Shown piece after piece: positions 34,997 through 44,593 of a stretch of DNA of 64,000 nt. The notes below the pieces were generated by a model that saw nothing but the letters and a program-made list of their open reading frames with translations, had not been told where the DNA came from and ran no database searches. Every line of letters begins with the position of its first letter. The first letter of the stretch is position 1. Made by a program: the position numbers and the translations under genes. Origin of the DNA: Sinorhizobium fredii USDA 205 (GTDB lineage: Bacteria; Pseudomonadota; Alphaproteobacteria; Rhizobiales; Rhizobiaceae); assembly GCF_001461695.1 (NCBI RefSeq), contig NZ_AUTC01000055.1, forward strand, positions 62,001 through 126,000. The letters run 5' to 3'.

Positions 34997-36169
34997 TTAC
35001 GTTGTACGAAGCCGCGGCTCGGCGAAGAGCGATTCCCCGGTGAGTTCACGATAGAGCAGCATGACGCGTCTGGTCATAACGGCAGCCGAGAAGTGGGACT
35101 TGAAGCGTTCCGCGTCGGGCATCGTCCGGGCTGCCCAGTCCTGGTCGACGGCCGCGGCCGTCATGACCTCGGCAAGTGCCCTTGCATCTGCCGGCTCGAC
35201 GAGCGCTCCGCTGTCGGCACCCAGCACTTCCGGCATGCCGCCGACGCGGGACGCGATGACCGGCTTTCCGGCGGCGAGCGCTTCGAGAAGGATGTAAGGC
35301 ATCGCTTCGGCGCGAGAGGGAATGACGACGGTGCGGGCAAGCGCAAAGGCGTCGCGCGCCTTCATCGCCGGATGCATCCTGATGCGATCGCCGAGGCCCA
35401 TGCGCGCGATCGCTTCCTCATATTGGGATTGCTGCGGACCATCGCCGACCATCAGCCCCGATAAAGGCCGCCCCGCAAGCCGCTCGGCCCCTGCGAAACC
35501 CTCGATAAAGAGATCGGGACCCTTCAGGTCACGCATCATGCCGATATAGAGGAAATCGACGACGTCCGGCCCGGTAGCGACCGGCGCGAACTCCGAGTCG
35601 CCAATGCCGTTGTAGATCAACTCGTTGCGCCCGGCGGGCCGCCCGACCTTGGCGAAATAGGTCTGTCGCTCGAAATCGCAGACGAAGACGAGCGCGTCGG
35701 TGAGGCGCTCCTGCAGGCGCTCCATCCGGAAGATGGCGCTGCCGGCGAGCGATCCCCGCTCGTAGTGAAGGCTGCCCCCATGGGGCGAATAGAGGCGGGC
35801 TACGCGATACTTGTTGACCCGCAGCGCTGAACCGATGATGCGCGCCAGCACGCCGCCCTTGGCGCCGTGCCCGTGCAGCACATCCGGTTGCAAGCTTCTG
35901 ATTTGCTTGTAGCTGCGCCAGAGCGCGCCGATGTCCGATGCACCGATCGTGCGGTGGATCGGCGTGCGGACGATGCCGAGCGCCAGAAAGGGACGGACCT
36001 CGTCGAAAAGCGCGTCCTCATAGGACCCGCCGGTGGTGCTGTCGCAGAGAATTCCGACGTGATGGCCCGCTTCCGCATGCGCCTCGGCGAGATCTCGAAC
36101 ATGGCGGAAGATGCCGCCGATCGGCGATCTGAAGCAATGGAGAATGCGCAAGGGGCGTTCGGTGAGCAT
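34997..36169 (-). CDS. Glycosyltransferase family 4
   Basis: The 390-residue product (from the ATG at 36169) has the GT-B two-domain form of GT4 enzymes. The N-terminal part shows FRSPIGGIFRHVRDLAEAHA and DVLHGHGAKGGV. The C-terminal nucleotide-sugar site has VVIPSRAEAMPYILLEALAA followed by GKPVIASRVGGMPEVL, the EX7E-type motif. It starts four bases after the true stop of the damaged export gene, which supports 36169 over the earlier in-frame ATG at 36214. It probably adds a sugar to the lipid-linked repeat started by the neighbouring transferase; the sugar is unknown. Confidence 0.88.
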   Translation of the reverse strand: MLTERPLRILHCFRSPIGGIFRHVRDLAEAHAEAGHHVGILCDSTTGGSYEDALFDEVRPFLALGIVRTPIHRTIGASDIGALWRSYKQIRSLQPDVLHGHGAKGGVLARIIGSALRVNKYRVARLYSPHGGSLHYERGSLAGSAIFRMERLQERLTDALVFVCDFERQTYFAKVGRPAGRNELIYNGIGDSEFAPVATGPDVVDFLYIGMMRDLKGPDLFIEGFAGAERLAGRPLSGLMVGDGPQQSQYEEAIARMGLGDRIRMHPAMKARDAFALARTVVIPSRAEAMPYILLEALAAGKPVIASRVGGMPEVLGADSGALVEPADARALAEVMTAAAVDQDWAARTMPDAERFKSHFSAAVMTRRVMLLYRELTGESLFAEPRLRTT

Positions 36170-36173
36170 GGTC

Positions 36174-36748
36174 TCAGAACAGCCGTTCGCGAACATAGAT
36201 CGTGTCGCCTGCAAGCACCGGATCGGTGATCGGCACGCGACCCGTTATGATGCGGCCATTGACCTTGCGGGTGATGTGGCATTCGCCTGGTTTGCACGGG
36301 GAGTGAAGCCGCCAGCGACCGCGATGGCGTTCTGCACGGTCATTCCCGGAACGTAACTGTATTGTCCGGATTGGCCAACTTCGCCCATGATGAAGACCGA
36401 GCGGTAGCGGTCCACCTCGATGGTCACGTCCGGATCGCGCAGAAAGCCTTCGCGCAGCTTGGAGGCGATCATCCCCTCGAGTTCCGGAAGCGTATGGCCG
36501 CGTGACGGCACTGCACCGATCAGTGGGAAAGCGACGTAGCCGGCCTGGTCGACCGTGTAGGTGCCGCTAAGGGCAGCCTGTTCGAATACGGTGACACGAA
36601 GGCGGTCGCCGCTGTCCAGCCTGTAGGGCTGGATGGTCGCCTCGCTGAAGCCCTTTGGCGCCGGCTGATAGCTGGTGCAACCGCTGGCGAGCGCCGACAA
36701 TATTGCCACGGCGAAAGCGCGTGCTGTCTTTGTGCCTGCGATCGACAT
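36174..36748 (-). pseudogene. Polysaccharide export lipoprotein (Wza/ExoF-like), apparent frameshift near 36278-36290
   Basis: The frame from the ATG at 36748 reads as a normal outer-membrane export protein: lipobox ALASGC, then YRLDSGDRLRVTVFEQAALS, DQAGYVAFPLIGAV, and the SLBB-like part YRSVFIMGEVGQSGQYSYVP. After ...GGFTPRANQ it runs into a short unlike tail and stops at 36245. In the next frame the expected family ending continues (ITRKVNGRIITGRVP, then DPVLAGDTIYVRERLF) and stops at 36174, four bases before the glycosyltransferase start. The full span is one base short of whole codons. This is either a recent mutation or a sequencing error. Confidence 0.8.
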
Positions 36749-36961
36749 GCGGGTTCTCGTTGGCTCCGGAAATGATCACCTCTCCGCGTTGTTATCGATC
36801 CGTTAGGGTTAATAGCCGGTAAACTCCCGGTGGAATTTCGATGCGGCCGTGATCCGCACCATTCCAAGGCGCCAACATCCAACAGTTGTGCCTGCAATTA
36901 ACACTTGCGTTACCATGTTCCTTTACCTTCCGGCTGAATGCGGAAGCTTTTGGGGTGTGGC

Positions 36962-39094
36962 ATGTCGGGTGCCGGTGGTCAGCAGGATGTGGATATCGAT
37001 CTCGGCGGGCTGTTTCGCGCCATCTGGCAGCGTCGCACCCGGGTTTTGCTCGCGACAGTCGGTGCCGCGGCGCTCGCCTTTGGGGTGGCGAAGCTGGTCG
37101 CGCCGGCCTATGAGAGTGAAACGCGTGTCCTGATCGAATCGCGCGAGCCGGAATTCAGCAGTCCGAACCAGCCTTCTCAGACGGGTTCGGACCGGATGTT
37201 CGACGAGTCCGGCATCGCCAGCCAGGTGCAAGTGCTGCGCTCCGCCGACCTCATCAAGCAGGTCGCCCGCAACATGAAGCTGCACGAGCTGGAGGAGTTC
37301 GATCCGTCCGCGCAGCCCTCCGCGGCCTCCGATCTTCTGGTCATGCTGGGGCTCAGGAAGAACCCGCTCGAATTGCCGCCGGAAGAGCGGATCCTGAAAG
37401 AGTTCAATACGAAGCTGCAGGTCTATCAGGTCGAGAAGTCGCGCGTGATCGCCATTGCGTTCACGTCGAAGGATCCTAAGCTCGCCGCTGCCATTCCCGA
37501 CGAAATGGCCAAGGTCTATCTCTCGCTGCAGAGCGGCGCAAAGCTCGACTCCAACTCCGAAGCCAGCCGCTGGCTGGAGCCGGAGATCGCCAATCTCCGG
37601 GAAAAGGTTCGCGAGGCGGAGGCGAAGGTCGCTGCCTATCGTGCCGAATCCGGCCTGCTTCCGACCGGCGAGACGGAGAATTTCGCGACCCGGCAGCTCA
37701 CCGACATTTCAACGGAATTGGCGCGGGGCCGGGCGGAAAGGGCGAATACGGCAGCGCGCGCCGAAGGCGTGCGTGCGGCACTTGCCGATGGACGCCCGGT
37801 CGATACGATCACCGACATCGTCGGCTCGCCGATGATCCAGCGGCTGAAGGAGAACCAGGCCGCCCTGCAGGCGCAACTCGCCGATTTGTCGACGGCGCTG
37901 CTCGACGGTCATCCTCGACTGAAGGGGCTGAAATCACAGCTCGAAGGCATTCAGGCGCAGATTCGCGCGGAGACGCGAAAGATCCTCTCCAGTCTCGACA
38001 ACGAGGCGAAGGTGGGTCAACTGCGCGAGCAGCAGTTGCTTCAGCAGTTGAACGCGCTGAAGGCCCAGTCGGCGCAGGCCGGCGAGGAAGAGGTCGGGCT
38101 CCGCGCGCTGGAGCGCGAGGCGGCGGCCCAGCGCCAGCTTCTGGAGACCTATCTCGCCCGTTACCGGGAAGCGACATCGCGAACCGTCGCGAACGCCACG
38201 CCGGCAGATGCCCGGGTGATTTCGAATGCGGTGGTCCCTACCGTTGCGAGCTTTCCGAAGGTGGCGCCGATCACGATCGTTGCGGCGCTGGCAAGCTTCC
38301 TGATCACCTGCGTCGTCATCATGCTGGGCGAGCTTTTCAGCGGCAGGGCGCTGAGGCCGGGGTCGGATTCCGGAAGGATGCCCGAGACTGCGGTTTCGGC
38401 AACGACGCTTGCCGTGGACGAAGCGCCGGCATCCATTGCCACGGTCGAAGAGCCCACCGAGGAGTCACGAGTGGCACAAGAGCCGAGCATCGCTGCCGAG
38501 CACGACTTCTCGATCGAGTCGGTGGCCGAGCATCTGCTCGGCAACGGCATCCGGGTCGCCGTTGCGGTCTCGCCGGGAGGGGACGAGGGATCGACGGCAA
38601 CGGTGATGCTGGCGCGTCTGCTCGCCGAGGAGGAACACAAGGTCGTGCTCATCGATCTCTCCGGTTCGGCCTGCCCGACGCGGCTGATGGCCCAGTCGCT
38701 GCATCTGCCTGGAATTACGAACCTGCTGTCGGGCGAGGTCGCCTTCACGCAGACCATCCATGCGGACAGATTTTCCGAGGCGCATATCATCCCTCAGGGC
38801 GATGCCGATCCCCACGTGGCGATGCGCGGTATCGAGCGCCTGCAGATGATCATCGACGCGCTGACGAATGCCTATGATCTGGTGCTGGTCGAATGCGGTG
38901 CGGCGGACCCGGCTGCCGTCGCCAAGGTGGCTAGAGGCGAGGAGGTAGAGATCATCGTGTCGGCTCCTTCGGTGAGCGAGGAAAAGATCATCGAAGAACT
39001 GACAAGCTTCGGAGAGGCTGGTTACCGCGACATCGTGCTGATGACCGGCAGCGGCGACGGCGGCCCGGAGCTTCCCGACCGCCGCGCGGCCTGA
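36962..39094 (+). CDS. Wzz/ExoP-like polysaccharide chain-length protein with degenerate ATP site
   Basis: The 710-residue product has a Wzz domain with membrane helices near residues 28-48 and 435-455, a long coiled coil between about 190 and 420, and a C-terminal BY-kinase-like domain (about 525-700). In that domain the Walker A site reads SPGGDEGSTATVML, lacking the GKS/T lysine, and the A' motif is VVLIDLSG instead of the usual Asp-rich form. No Tyr-rich tail is present. It may act only as a structural co-polymerase. It is divergent from the export lipoprotein, a common arrangement in exo-type clusters. Confidence 0.88.
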   Translation: MSGAGGQQDVDIDLGGLFRAIWQRRTRVLLATVGAAALAFGVAKLVAPAYESETRVLIESREPEFSSPNQPSQTGSDRMFDESGIASQVQVLRSADLIKQVARNMKLHELEEFDPSAQPSAASDLLVMLGLRKNPLELPPEERILKEFNTKLQVYQVEKSRVIAIAFTSKDPKLAAAIPDEMAKVYLSLQSGAKLDSNSEASRWLEPEIANLREKVREAEAKVAAYRAESGLLPTGETENFATRQLTDISTELARGRAERANTAARAEGVRAALADGRPVDTITDIVGSPMIQRLKENQAALQAQLADLSTALLDGHPRLKGLKSQLEGIQAQIRAETRKILSSLDNEAKVGQLREQQLLQQLNALKAQSAQAGEEEVGLRALEREAAAQRQLLETYLARYREATSRTVANATPADARVISNAVVPTVASFPKVAPITIVAALASFLITCVVIMLGELFSGRALRPGSDSGRMPETAVSATTLAVDEAPASIATVEEPTEESRVAQEPSIAAEHDFSIESVAEHLLGNGIRVAVAVSPGGDEGSTATVMLARLLAEEEHKVVLIDLSGSACPTRLMAQSLHLPGITNLLSGEVAFTQTIHADRFSEAHIIPQGDADPHVAMRGIERLQMIIDALTNAYDLVLVECGAADPAAVAKVARGEEVEIIVSAPSVSEEKIIEELTSFGEAGYRDIVLMTGSGDGGPELPDRRAA

Positions 39095-39135
39095 GGCAGA
39101 TCGCGGTCGCGGCCACGACCGGTTCGAAGCCGCTC

Positions 39136-40383
39136 TCAATCGTCCGCGGGTTCTGCGGTGGCCTGCAACACCCGGCGCCGTCCGCGCTGCACGAAGGTAT
39201 AGAGGGTCCTGTTCGCCTTTATGGTGCGCTTGGCGCGGACCACGGCGCGGTGCAGGCCGGCTGCCGCATTTCCGCGCAACGTCAGCGGCAGGGTAATGTC
39301 CCGCAAGGGGGTTTCTATCGTACACCACGATCGCTTGTAGGGTTGATCGCCGATGCCGAAGTCGAAGAGCGTGACACCTTCGCCGCAGAGGCGTTCGATC
39401 ACCCGGTAGAACAGCAACTCGCCGGGGCTGCTGTCGGCGGCGATCGTGTCGTCGATCGAACCGAACTGGCAGATGACGTGATCGCCTTTTCGCGACAGGC
39501 CGGTGACGGCGATGATCCGGCCCTTGTGCTCGCCCCTGAGGCGGATCGCGTTGAGTTCAAGCAGCCTGTCGCCATCCGATTGCCGGTCGATCAACAGACG
39601 AAAAAAGGCACGTATCTCCGAATTGTCGAAAACATCCGGCAGGCCCTGGGCTTCCAGCCGTGCGGCTTTCTGCCGGAAGAACGTGTCGAGCAGCGCATGC
39701 GCTTCCGCCGGGTCGCGGGCAACCACATAGTCGTAGCCACCGAGTTCGGCGAGGCGTCTTTCGGAGAGGCGCATCTTCTTGCGCCGGCGTTTCGCGTTGA
39801 GCTGGGCGAGCGTGCGCTCCATGTCGCCGAGGAGCCCGAGCTGGAAGGAGGCGTTCGGATTGGCGATCCCGGGCAGGGCGGCGAGTGGGTGGGGCAGGCC
39901 GCGCCAAACCGCCGGCGCTTTCTCGAATGTAACGACATCGGCGTGACTGCGGAGCACGCGACGGATTCCTTCGGTCAGAACGCGGATGAGTTCGCCCCGC
40001 GGCACGCGTTCGAGCTCGGCGGCAAACAGTCCGGTGTTGAGGTTGCTGTGTTCGGTCGCGATCAGCCTGGCGGTGCGGAAGAAGCGACCTTTCTCGATCT
40101 CGAACGGCAGGAGGAAAAGCAGTTGCTTGCCAAGAGTGCCGCGCACGATCCGCAATTGGCTCTTATGCGCGCTCTTCCAGGCCGCGCACCAGTCGAAGCT
40201 CTGATGCAGGGAGTTCAGCTTGTTTGCGTCGAGCGCACGCCAGTCCGCCTCGATCTCCGCCAGATCGCGATGAACGGAGAGGGCAATCCGTTCGGCTGGG
40301 CGAGTTTCGACGGCCGCGCGCGCTCGGCGGTCGCGTGGCGATTGCCGGCTCGACGCGGCAAGGGTGAAATAGGAATTGGCCAT
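39136..40383 (-). CDS. BcsL/CelD-type GNAT acetyltransferase
   Basis: The 415-residue product matches the large two-lobed GNAT family often found in polysaccharide clusters (annotated CelD/BcsL or BioF2-like). Family-like features are ADWRALDANKLNSLHQSFDW near residue 47, the basic stretch LNAKRRRKKMRLSERRLAEL, and the closing GVTLFDFGIGDQPYKRSWCT. No signal peptide is visible. It likely acylates a sugar or amino-sugar of the surface polysaccharide made next door; the substrate is inferred only. It converges with the Wzz-like gene. Confidence 0.82.
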   Translation of the reverse strand: MANSYFTLAASSRQSPRDRRARAAVETRPAERIALSVHRDLAEIEADWRALDANKLNSLHQSFDWCAAWKSAHKSQLRIVRGTLGKQLLFLLPFEIEKGRFFRTARLIATEHSNLNTGLFAAELERVPRGELIRVLTEGIRRVLRSHADVVTFEKAPAVWRGLPHPLAALPGIANPNASFQLGLLGDMERTLAQLNAKRRRKKMRLSERRLAELGGYDYVVARDPAEAHALLDTFFRQKAARLEAQGLPDVFDNSEIRAFFRLLIDRQSDGDRLLELNAIRLRGEHKGRIIAVTGLSRKGDHVICQFGSIDDTIAADSSPGELLFYRVIERLCGEGVTLFDFGIGDQPYKRSWCTIETPLRDITLPLTLRGNAAAGLHRAVVRAKRTIKANRTLYTFVQRGRRRVLQATAEPADD

Positions 40384-40557
40384 GTCTCGGATCGTTCAGC
40401 ATGCGTCGTGTTTCTATTGGAGCGCAAAAGTTGCCAGAACGCATTAATTCCAGCGTGGCTTCGTCGGCCATCGTCATACGCGGTTAGCAAAGCATGAAGC
40501 GAGTGGACCATCCGCGCCTTGGAAATCGTCGTTGAGGCCTTACATCACGCAACCGAT

Positions 40558-41247
40558 ATGAACGTGACGAAGAACTCCAATTTTGTGGAACTGCCGATCA
40601 TGCCTGGTGATGCCTTGCCTGACCCCGCTGCCCAGTTTCCGGTCGCCGAGTTTCCGCGGATAGGATTTCTCAAGAATCTCGTGCATTCGCCCCTGATCGA
40701 GGTCGGTGAATACAGCTACTATGACGATCCGGAAGGACCTGAATATTTTGAGGAGAAGTGCGTCCTCCATCACTACGACTTCGTCGGAGATCGGCTGGTG
40801 ATCGGGCGTTTCTGCGCGCTTGCGACGGGCGTTCAGTTCATCATGAACGGCGCCAATCACGCCCTCGGCGGCTTTTCGACCTTTCCCTTCGGCATCTTTC
40901 CGGGTGCGTGGCGCGACGGCTTCGATCCGGCCGCCTATGCGACCGGCTATCGTGGCGACACGATCGTCGGCAACGATGTGTGGATCGGCATGGAGGCGAC
41001 GGTCTTGCCGGGCGTCACCATCGGTGACGGCGCGATCGTCGCGGCAAAATCCGTGGTGACGAAGGAGGTCCCTCCCTACGCCATCGTTGCCGGTAATCCG
41101 GCAAGGGTCGTCAAGATGCGGTTCCCGGCGGCGGCCGTCGAGCGCTTGCTGGCGATCGCCTGGTGGAACTGGCCGGTCGACAAGGTGACGCGCAACATCG
41201 CGGCAATCACCGGCGCCGACATCATGGCCCTTGAAACTGCGCAGTAG
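40558..41247 (+). CDS. CatB/Vat-type hexapeptide-repeat O-acetyltransferase
   Basis: The 229-residue product carries left-handed beta-helix repeats: [25 protein letters not shown], then [20 protein letters not shown] and [20 protein letters not shown], followed by [13 protein letters not shown]. These are the marks of the xenobiotic/streptogramin acetyltransferase group, which acetylates small hydroxylated compounds or sugars. The catalytic His is in NHALGG. Start choice is uncertain: 40558 has no strong ribosome site, and 40600 is another option. Given the neighbours, a sugar substrate is as likely as an antibiotic. Confidence 0.85.
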   Translation: MNVTKNSNFVELPIMPGDALPDPAAQFPVAEFPRIGFLKNLVHSPLIEVGEYSYYDDPEGPEYFEEKCVLHHYDFVGDRLVIGRFCALATGVQFIMNGANHALGGFSTFPFGIFPGAWRDGFDPAAYATGYRGDTIVGNDVWIGMEATVLPGVTIGDGAIVAAKSVVTKEVPPYAIVAGNPARVVKMRFPAAAVERLLAIAWWNWPVDKVTRNIAAITGADIMALETAQ

Positions 41248-41249
41248 CC

Positions 41250-41990
41250 TCAGTCGAGAAAGCCGGTCGCCAGCACCGTTGCCCATTCGGGCCGGTTGCG
41301 TTCGGCGGCGAGGCGCGACATCGCCATATGGTCATAGCGCACGCAGCGGAAGCTGACATTCCAACCGCTCCCGTTATCCTCCATGATGGCATAGCGCGCG
41401 TCAGGTGAGCCCGTTTCGACCTTATGCGCCACGGGTCGATCATCGTCGTATCCCGGGCAGCCGACGCTGCCGGGATTGACGAGGAGGCGCCCGCCCGAAA
41501 GCCGCACGGCCCGAGGGATGTGCGTGTGGCCGCAGAGGATCACCGGGTAGTCGACCTCCGCGGCAAAACCTTCGATCGCTCTGCGCGCCGCCATGTGGAC
41601 GACGCCGTCGGCTGTCAACGCCTCCATCCAGTAGGTTTCGTCGCTTGTCGGCGTGCCGTGGCAGAGGAAGAGCGTGTCGCGATAGACAAGCGTTTCCGGA
41701 AGTGTAGCCAGCCAATCCCTGTGGCGCGGTTCGAGTTCGTCGTGGGCCGCCCGGTCGGACAGTCCCATTTCGGCCGGGTCAAGTGCGAGAAGATAGCGAT
41801 CATGATTGCCGCGGATCGCCGGCATCTTGCGTTCGATCAGAATATCGGCCGTGCGCGCGGCATTGAGCGGGCCGCTCAGATGGTCGCCGAGATTGACGAC
41901 CTCGTCGATCCCCTGTGCGTCGATATCCGCCAGCACCGCCTCGAGTGCCAGGTCGTTGCCGTGAATATCGGCGATGACGGCGATCTTCAT
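41250..41990 (-). CDS. Metallophosphoesterase (YfcE/MJ0936-like)
   Basis: The 246-residue product has the calcineurin-like metal-binding motifs in order: DIHGN at residues 8-12, GDH in NLGDHLSGP, GNHD in IRGNHDRY, and GHTHIPR. These bind two divalent metals. The protein is soluble. The substrate is not visible from sequence; related bacterial enzymes hydrolyse phosphodiesters such as cyclic nucleotides. It converges with the acetyltransferase gene, with only two bases between the stops, and is followed upstream by a small DUF2842 gene. Confidence 0.88.
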   Translation of the reverse strand: MKIAVIADIHGNDLALEAVLADIDAQGIDEVVNLGDHLSGPLNAARTADILIERKMPAIRGNHDRYLLALDPAEMGLSDRAAHDELEPRHRDWLATLPETLVYRDTLFLCHGTPTSDETYWMEALTADGVVHMAARRAIEGFAAEVDYPVILCGHTHIPRAVRLSGGRLLVNPGSVGCPGYDDDRPVAHKVETGSPDARYAIMEDNGSGWNVSFRCVRYDHMAMSRLAAERNRPEWATVLATGFLD

Positions 41991-42006
41991 GGTGCGCCTC
42001 CACTGC

Positions 42007-42219
42007 TCAACGATTGTTTGCCGGTTTTTCCATCCATTTGATGATCAGCATCGCAGGAAGGATCCACAGAAGTCCGGTGAAGAGGAAATAGAGGAGATGC
42101 ACCCACCAGGGCGACGTGCCGAGGAGGAGTGAGGCGAAGGTCACCGCCGCCAGCGCGTAGACGGTTACAAGAATGATGATGAGGACGGTGCCGATCAGTT
42201 TTCTGAGGCGTACGGGCAT
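42007..42219 (-). CDS. DUF2842 small membrane protein
   Basis: The 70-residue product ([20 protein letters not shown] start) has two hydrophobic helices separated by a short loop with [22 protein letters not shown], typical of DUF2842 proteins, which are limited to Alphaproteobacteria. Function is unknown. The frame is open upstream to 42453 but that region is the cox15 leader on the other strand. It is divergent from cox15, a neighbour relation I remember from other rhizobia. Confidence 0.82.
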   Translation of the reverse strand: MPVRLRKLIGTVLIIILVTVYALAAVTFASLLLGTSPWWVHLLYFLFTGLLWILPAMLIIKWMEKPANNR

Positions 42220-42400
42220 CGGATTTCTTTCGGAGAGCGGCAACCGAACGGGATCAATTTGGAATTGGCCGCGACGGCATGCCGCAAAGGGTTCGGCCTT
42301 GTTTTGCACGGCGCTCTGGTGCAAATCAACGGCTTTCGACTGGCTTTGGCTGGCAACCCGTTCATTGGGAGGGCTGCAGCCGGCAAACGAGGAAGACGTC

Positions 42401-43504
42401 ATGGCGCATGCCGACCTGGCAACGGAACAGTCGCTGCGGAGCGAGATCGACAAAACTGAGCACCATCGCCGTCAGATCCGCGGCTGGCTCGTTGTCGTGC
42501 TGTTTGCCCTGTTTGCCCTGGTGATCGTCGGCGGCGCGACACGCCTGACCGAATCCGGCCTGTCGATCACCGAATGGAAGCCGATCCACGGCGTTGTTCC
42601 ACCGTTGTCGGCCGAGGAATGGGAGGAGGAGTTCCGTCTCTACCAGCGCATTCCCCAGTATGAGCAGATGAACAAGGGAATGACGGTCGAGGCGTTCAAG
42701 ACGATCTTCTGGTGGGAATGGGCGCACCGACTTCTCGCCCGCTCCATCGGCGTGACCTTCGCCCTGCCGCTGTTCTTCTTCTGGGTGGCGGGCCGGGTCG
42801 AGCGGCGACTGCGGCTGCCGCTCCTCGGCATTCTGGCGCTCGGCGGTTTTCAAGGCTTCATCGGCTGGTGGATGGTTTCCTCGGGCCTCGTCGAACGAAC
42901 CGAAGTCAGCCAGTACCGGCTGGCCACCCACCTGGTCATCGCCTGTCTGATCTTTGCCGCCTGCATGTGGATCTACCGCGGGCTTTCCCCGCATACCGGC
43001 GACGCGGCGCCGACCAGGAGATCGCAGACGATGGCCGGCATCATCGCGGCCATGAGCCTCTTCCAGATCTATCTTGGAGCGCTCGTCGCCGGTCTCGATG
43101 CCGGCCTGAGCTACAACACCTGGCCACTGATGGATGGCGCAATCGTGCCGGGTGATCTCTTCCTCCAGCAGCCCGTCTGGATCAATCTCTTCGAGAATCC
43201 GAAGACGGTGCAATTCCTGCACCGCGCCGGCGCCTACCTGCTGTTTGCGCTGGCCTTCGCGCATATGGTCGTGTCGCTGCGTGCTGCGCCGGGCACCACG
43301 CACGCACGCCGTTCGGTGCTTCTCTTTGTTCTGGTCACCATCCAGGCCGTGATCGGCATCACCACGCTTGTTCTGCAGGTGCCGATTGGCTGGGGTGTGC
43401 TGCACCAGGCGGGCGCGCTCGTCGTGCTCGGCTTCGCGATCGCCCATTGGCGCGGCTTCGTCGGCGAATATCCGAGGCCGACGGCAATCGAGGTTCGCGA
43501 CTGA
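42401..43504 (+). CDS. ctaA: Haem A synthase (Cox15/CtaA)
   Basis: This membrane enzyme converts haem O to haem A for cytochrome aa3 oxidase. The 367-residue product has eight helices in two four-helix halves and the conserved histidines in [36 protein letters not shown] and [11 protein letters not shown]. The start [20 protein letters not shown] is preceded by GAGGAAG. Early phrases [21 protein letters not shown] are typical of the alphaproteobacterial type. A strong bidirectional hairpin follows, shared with argC. Confidence 0.93.
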   Translation: MAHADLATEQSLRSEIDKTEHHRRQIRGWLVVVLFALFALVIVGGATRLTESGLSITEWKPIHGVVPPLSAEEWEEEFRLYQRIPQYEQMNKGMTVEAFKTIFWWEWAHRLLARSIGVTFALPLFFFWVAGRVERRLRLPLLGILALGGFQGFIGWWMVSSGLVERTEVSQYRLATHLVIACLIFAACMWIYRGLSPHTGDAAPTRRSQTMAGIIAAMSLFQIYLGALVAGLDAGLSYNTWPLMDGAIVPGDLFLQQPVWINLFENPKTVQFLHRAGAYLLFALAFAHMVVSLRAAPGTTHARRSVLLFVLVTIQAVIGITTLVLQVPIGWGVLHQAGALVVLGFAIAHWRGFVGEYPRPTAIEVRD

Positions 43505-43521
43505 CCAATCTTCGCGTTGGA

Positions 43522-43565
43522 CAAACGAAAACCCCGGCAGAGGTGACTGCCGGGGTTTTCGTTTG
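43522..43565. terminator. Bidirectional terminator between ctaA and argC
   Basis: Perfect arms (inner part AAAACCCCGGCAG / CTGCCGGGGTTTT) enclose a six-base loop and extend outward as CAAACG / CGTTTG. It lies between convergent genes and has T-rich flanks in both directions. Confidence 0.9.
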
Positions 43566-43576
43566 CATAACATTTG

Positions 43577-44509
43577 TCAGGCCGACAGCATCAGATCCAT
43601 GTTCTGGACGGCGGCACCCGAGGCGCCCTTGCCGAGATTGTCGAGCAGCGCAACAAGGTTGACATGGGCGCCGCCGCTGGTCCCGAAGACGAAGAGCTTC
43701 ATCGTGTCCTTGCCGGCAAGCTCGGTTGCGTCGATACGGGCGATCTGCGCGCTTTCTGCAAGCGGAACCACCTCGACGATCGACTGGCCGGCGTAGTGCT
43801 CGACAAGCGCGGCATGGATGCTTTCCAGTGTCGCGCCGGGCGCCAGGTCGTCGAGATAGAGCGGCACCTGCACGATCATGCCCTGCGCGAACTTGCCGAC
43901 CGATGGCGAGAAAATGGGCGCGCGCTCGAGCATGCCATGCATTTTCATTTCCGGCACGTGCTTGTGCTTGAGCGGGAGGCCGTACAGGAAATGCGGCGCG
44001 CTGATGTGTTCGGCGTGGTTCTCGTCCTCGATCTGCGCGATCATCTGCTTGCCGCCGCCGGTATAGCCGGAGACCGCGTTGACGGTTACCGGGTAGCCGT
44101 CCGGCAGGATGCCTGCCTGGCGCAGTGGCCGGATCACGCCGATCGCGCCGGTTGGATAGCAGCCGGGATTGGAGACGTGGCGAGCGCCACGGATCTTGGC
44201 AGGCTGCGCCTTGTCCATCTCGGCAAAGCCATAGGCCCAGTCGGGTGCGACGCGATGTGCGGTCGACGTATCGATGATGCGGACGCGATTGTTGCCGGCG
44301 ACCATGGCGACCGCTTCGCGCGACGCGTCGTCCGGCAGGCAGAGGATGGCGATGTCCGCGCCATTCAACAGGTCTTCACGCATTGCCGCATTGCGGCGTT
44401 CCGCTTCCGGGATCGACAGGAGTTCGAGATCCGCGCGACCGGCCATGCGCGCGCAGATCTGCAAGCCCGTCGTGCCGTGTTCGCCATCGATGAAGATCTT
44501 CGGTTTCAT
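43577..44509 (-). CDS. argC: N-acetyl-gamma-glutamyl-phosphate reductase (type 2 ArgC)
   Basis: ArgC makes N-acetylglutamate semialdehyde in arginine synthesis. The 310-residue product is the short type 2 form. It has the NADP-binding start [18 protein letters not shown], the catalytic Cys in [13 protein letters not shown], and the substrate-region motif [10 protein letters not shown]. The ATG at 44509 gives the family's normal N-terminus; a longer in-frame start at 44554 does not. speB lies just upstream on the same strand, with a gap of 84 bases. Confidence 0.94.
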   Translation of the reverse strand: MKPKIFIDGEHGTTGLQICARMAGRADLELLSIPEAERRNAAMREDLLNGADIAILCLPDDASREAVAMVAGNNRVRIIDTSTAHRVAPDWAYGFAEMDKAQPAKIRGARHVSNPGCYPTGAIGVIRPLRQAGILPDGYPVTVNAVSGYTGGGKQMIAQIEDENHAEHISAPHFLYGLPLKHKHVPEMKMHGMLERAPIFSPSVGKFAQGMIVQVPLYLDDLAPGATLESIHAALVEHYAGQSIVEVVPLAESAQIARIDATELAGKDTMKLFVFGTSGGAHVNLVALLDNLGKGASGAAVQNMDLMLSA

Positions 44510-44593
44510 GATTTCCCTGCTCCTGCAGACGGTTACGGCGTTTTCCGGAATCAATCTGGCATAGACTTGAATCAGTTTCTTGAACGGCAGCGA

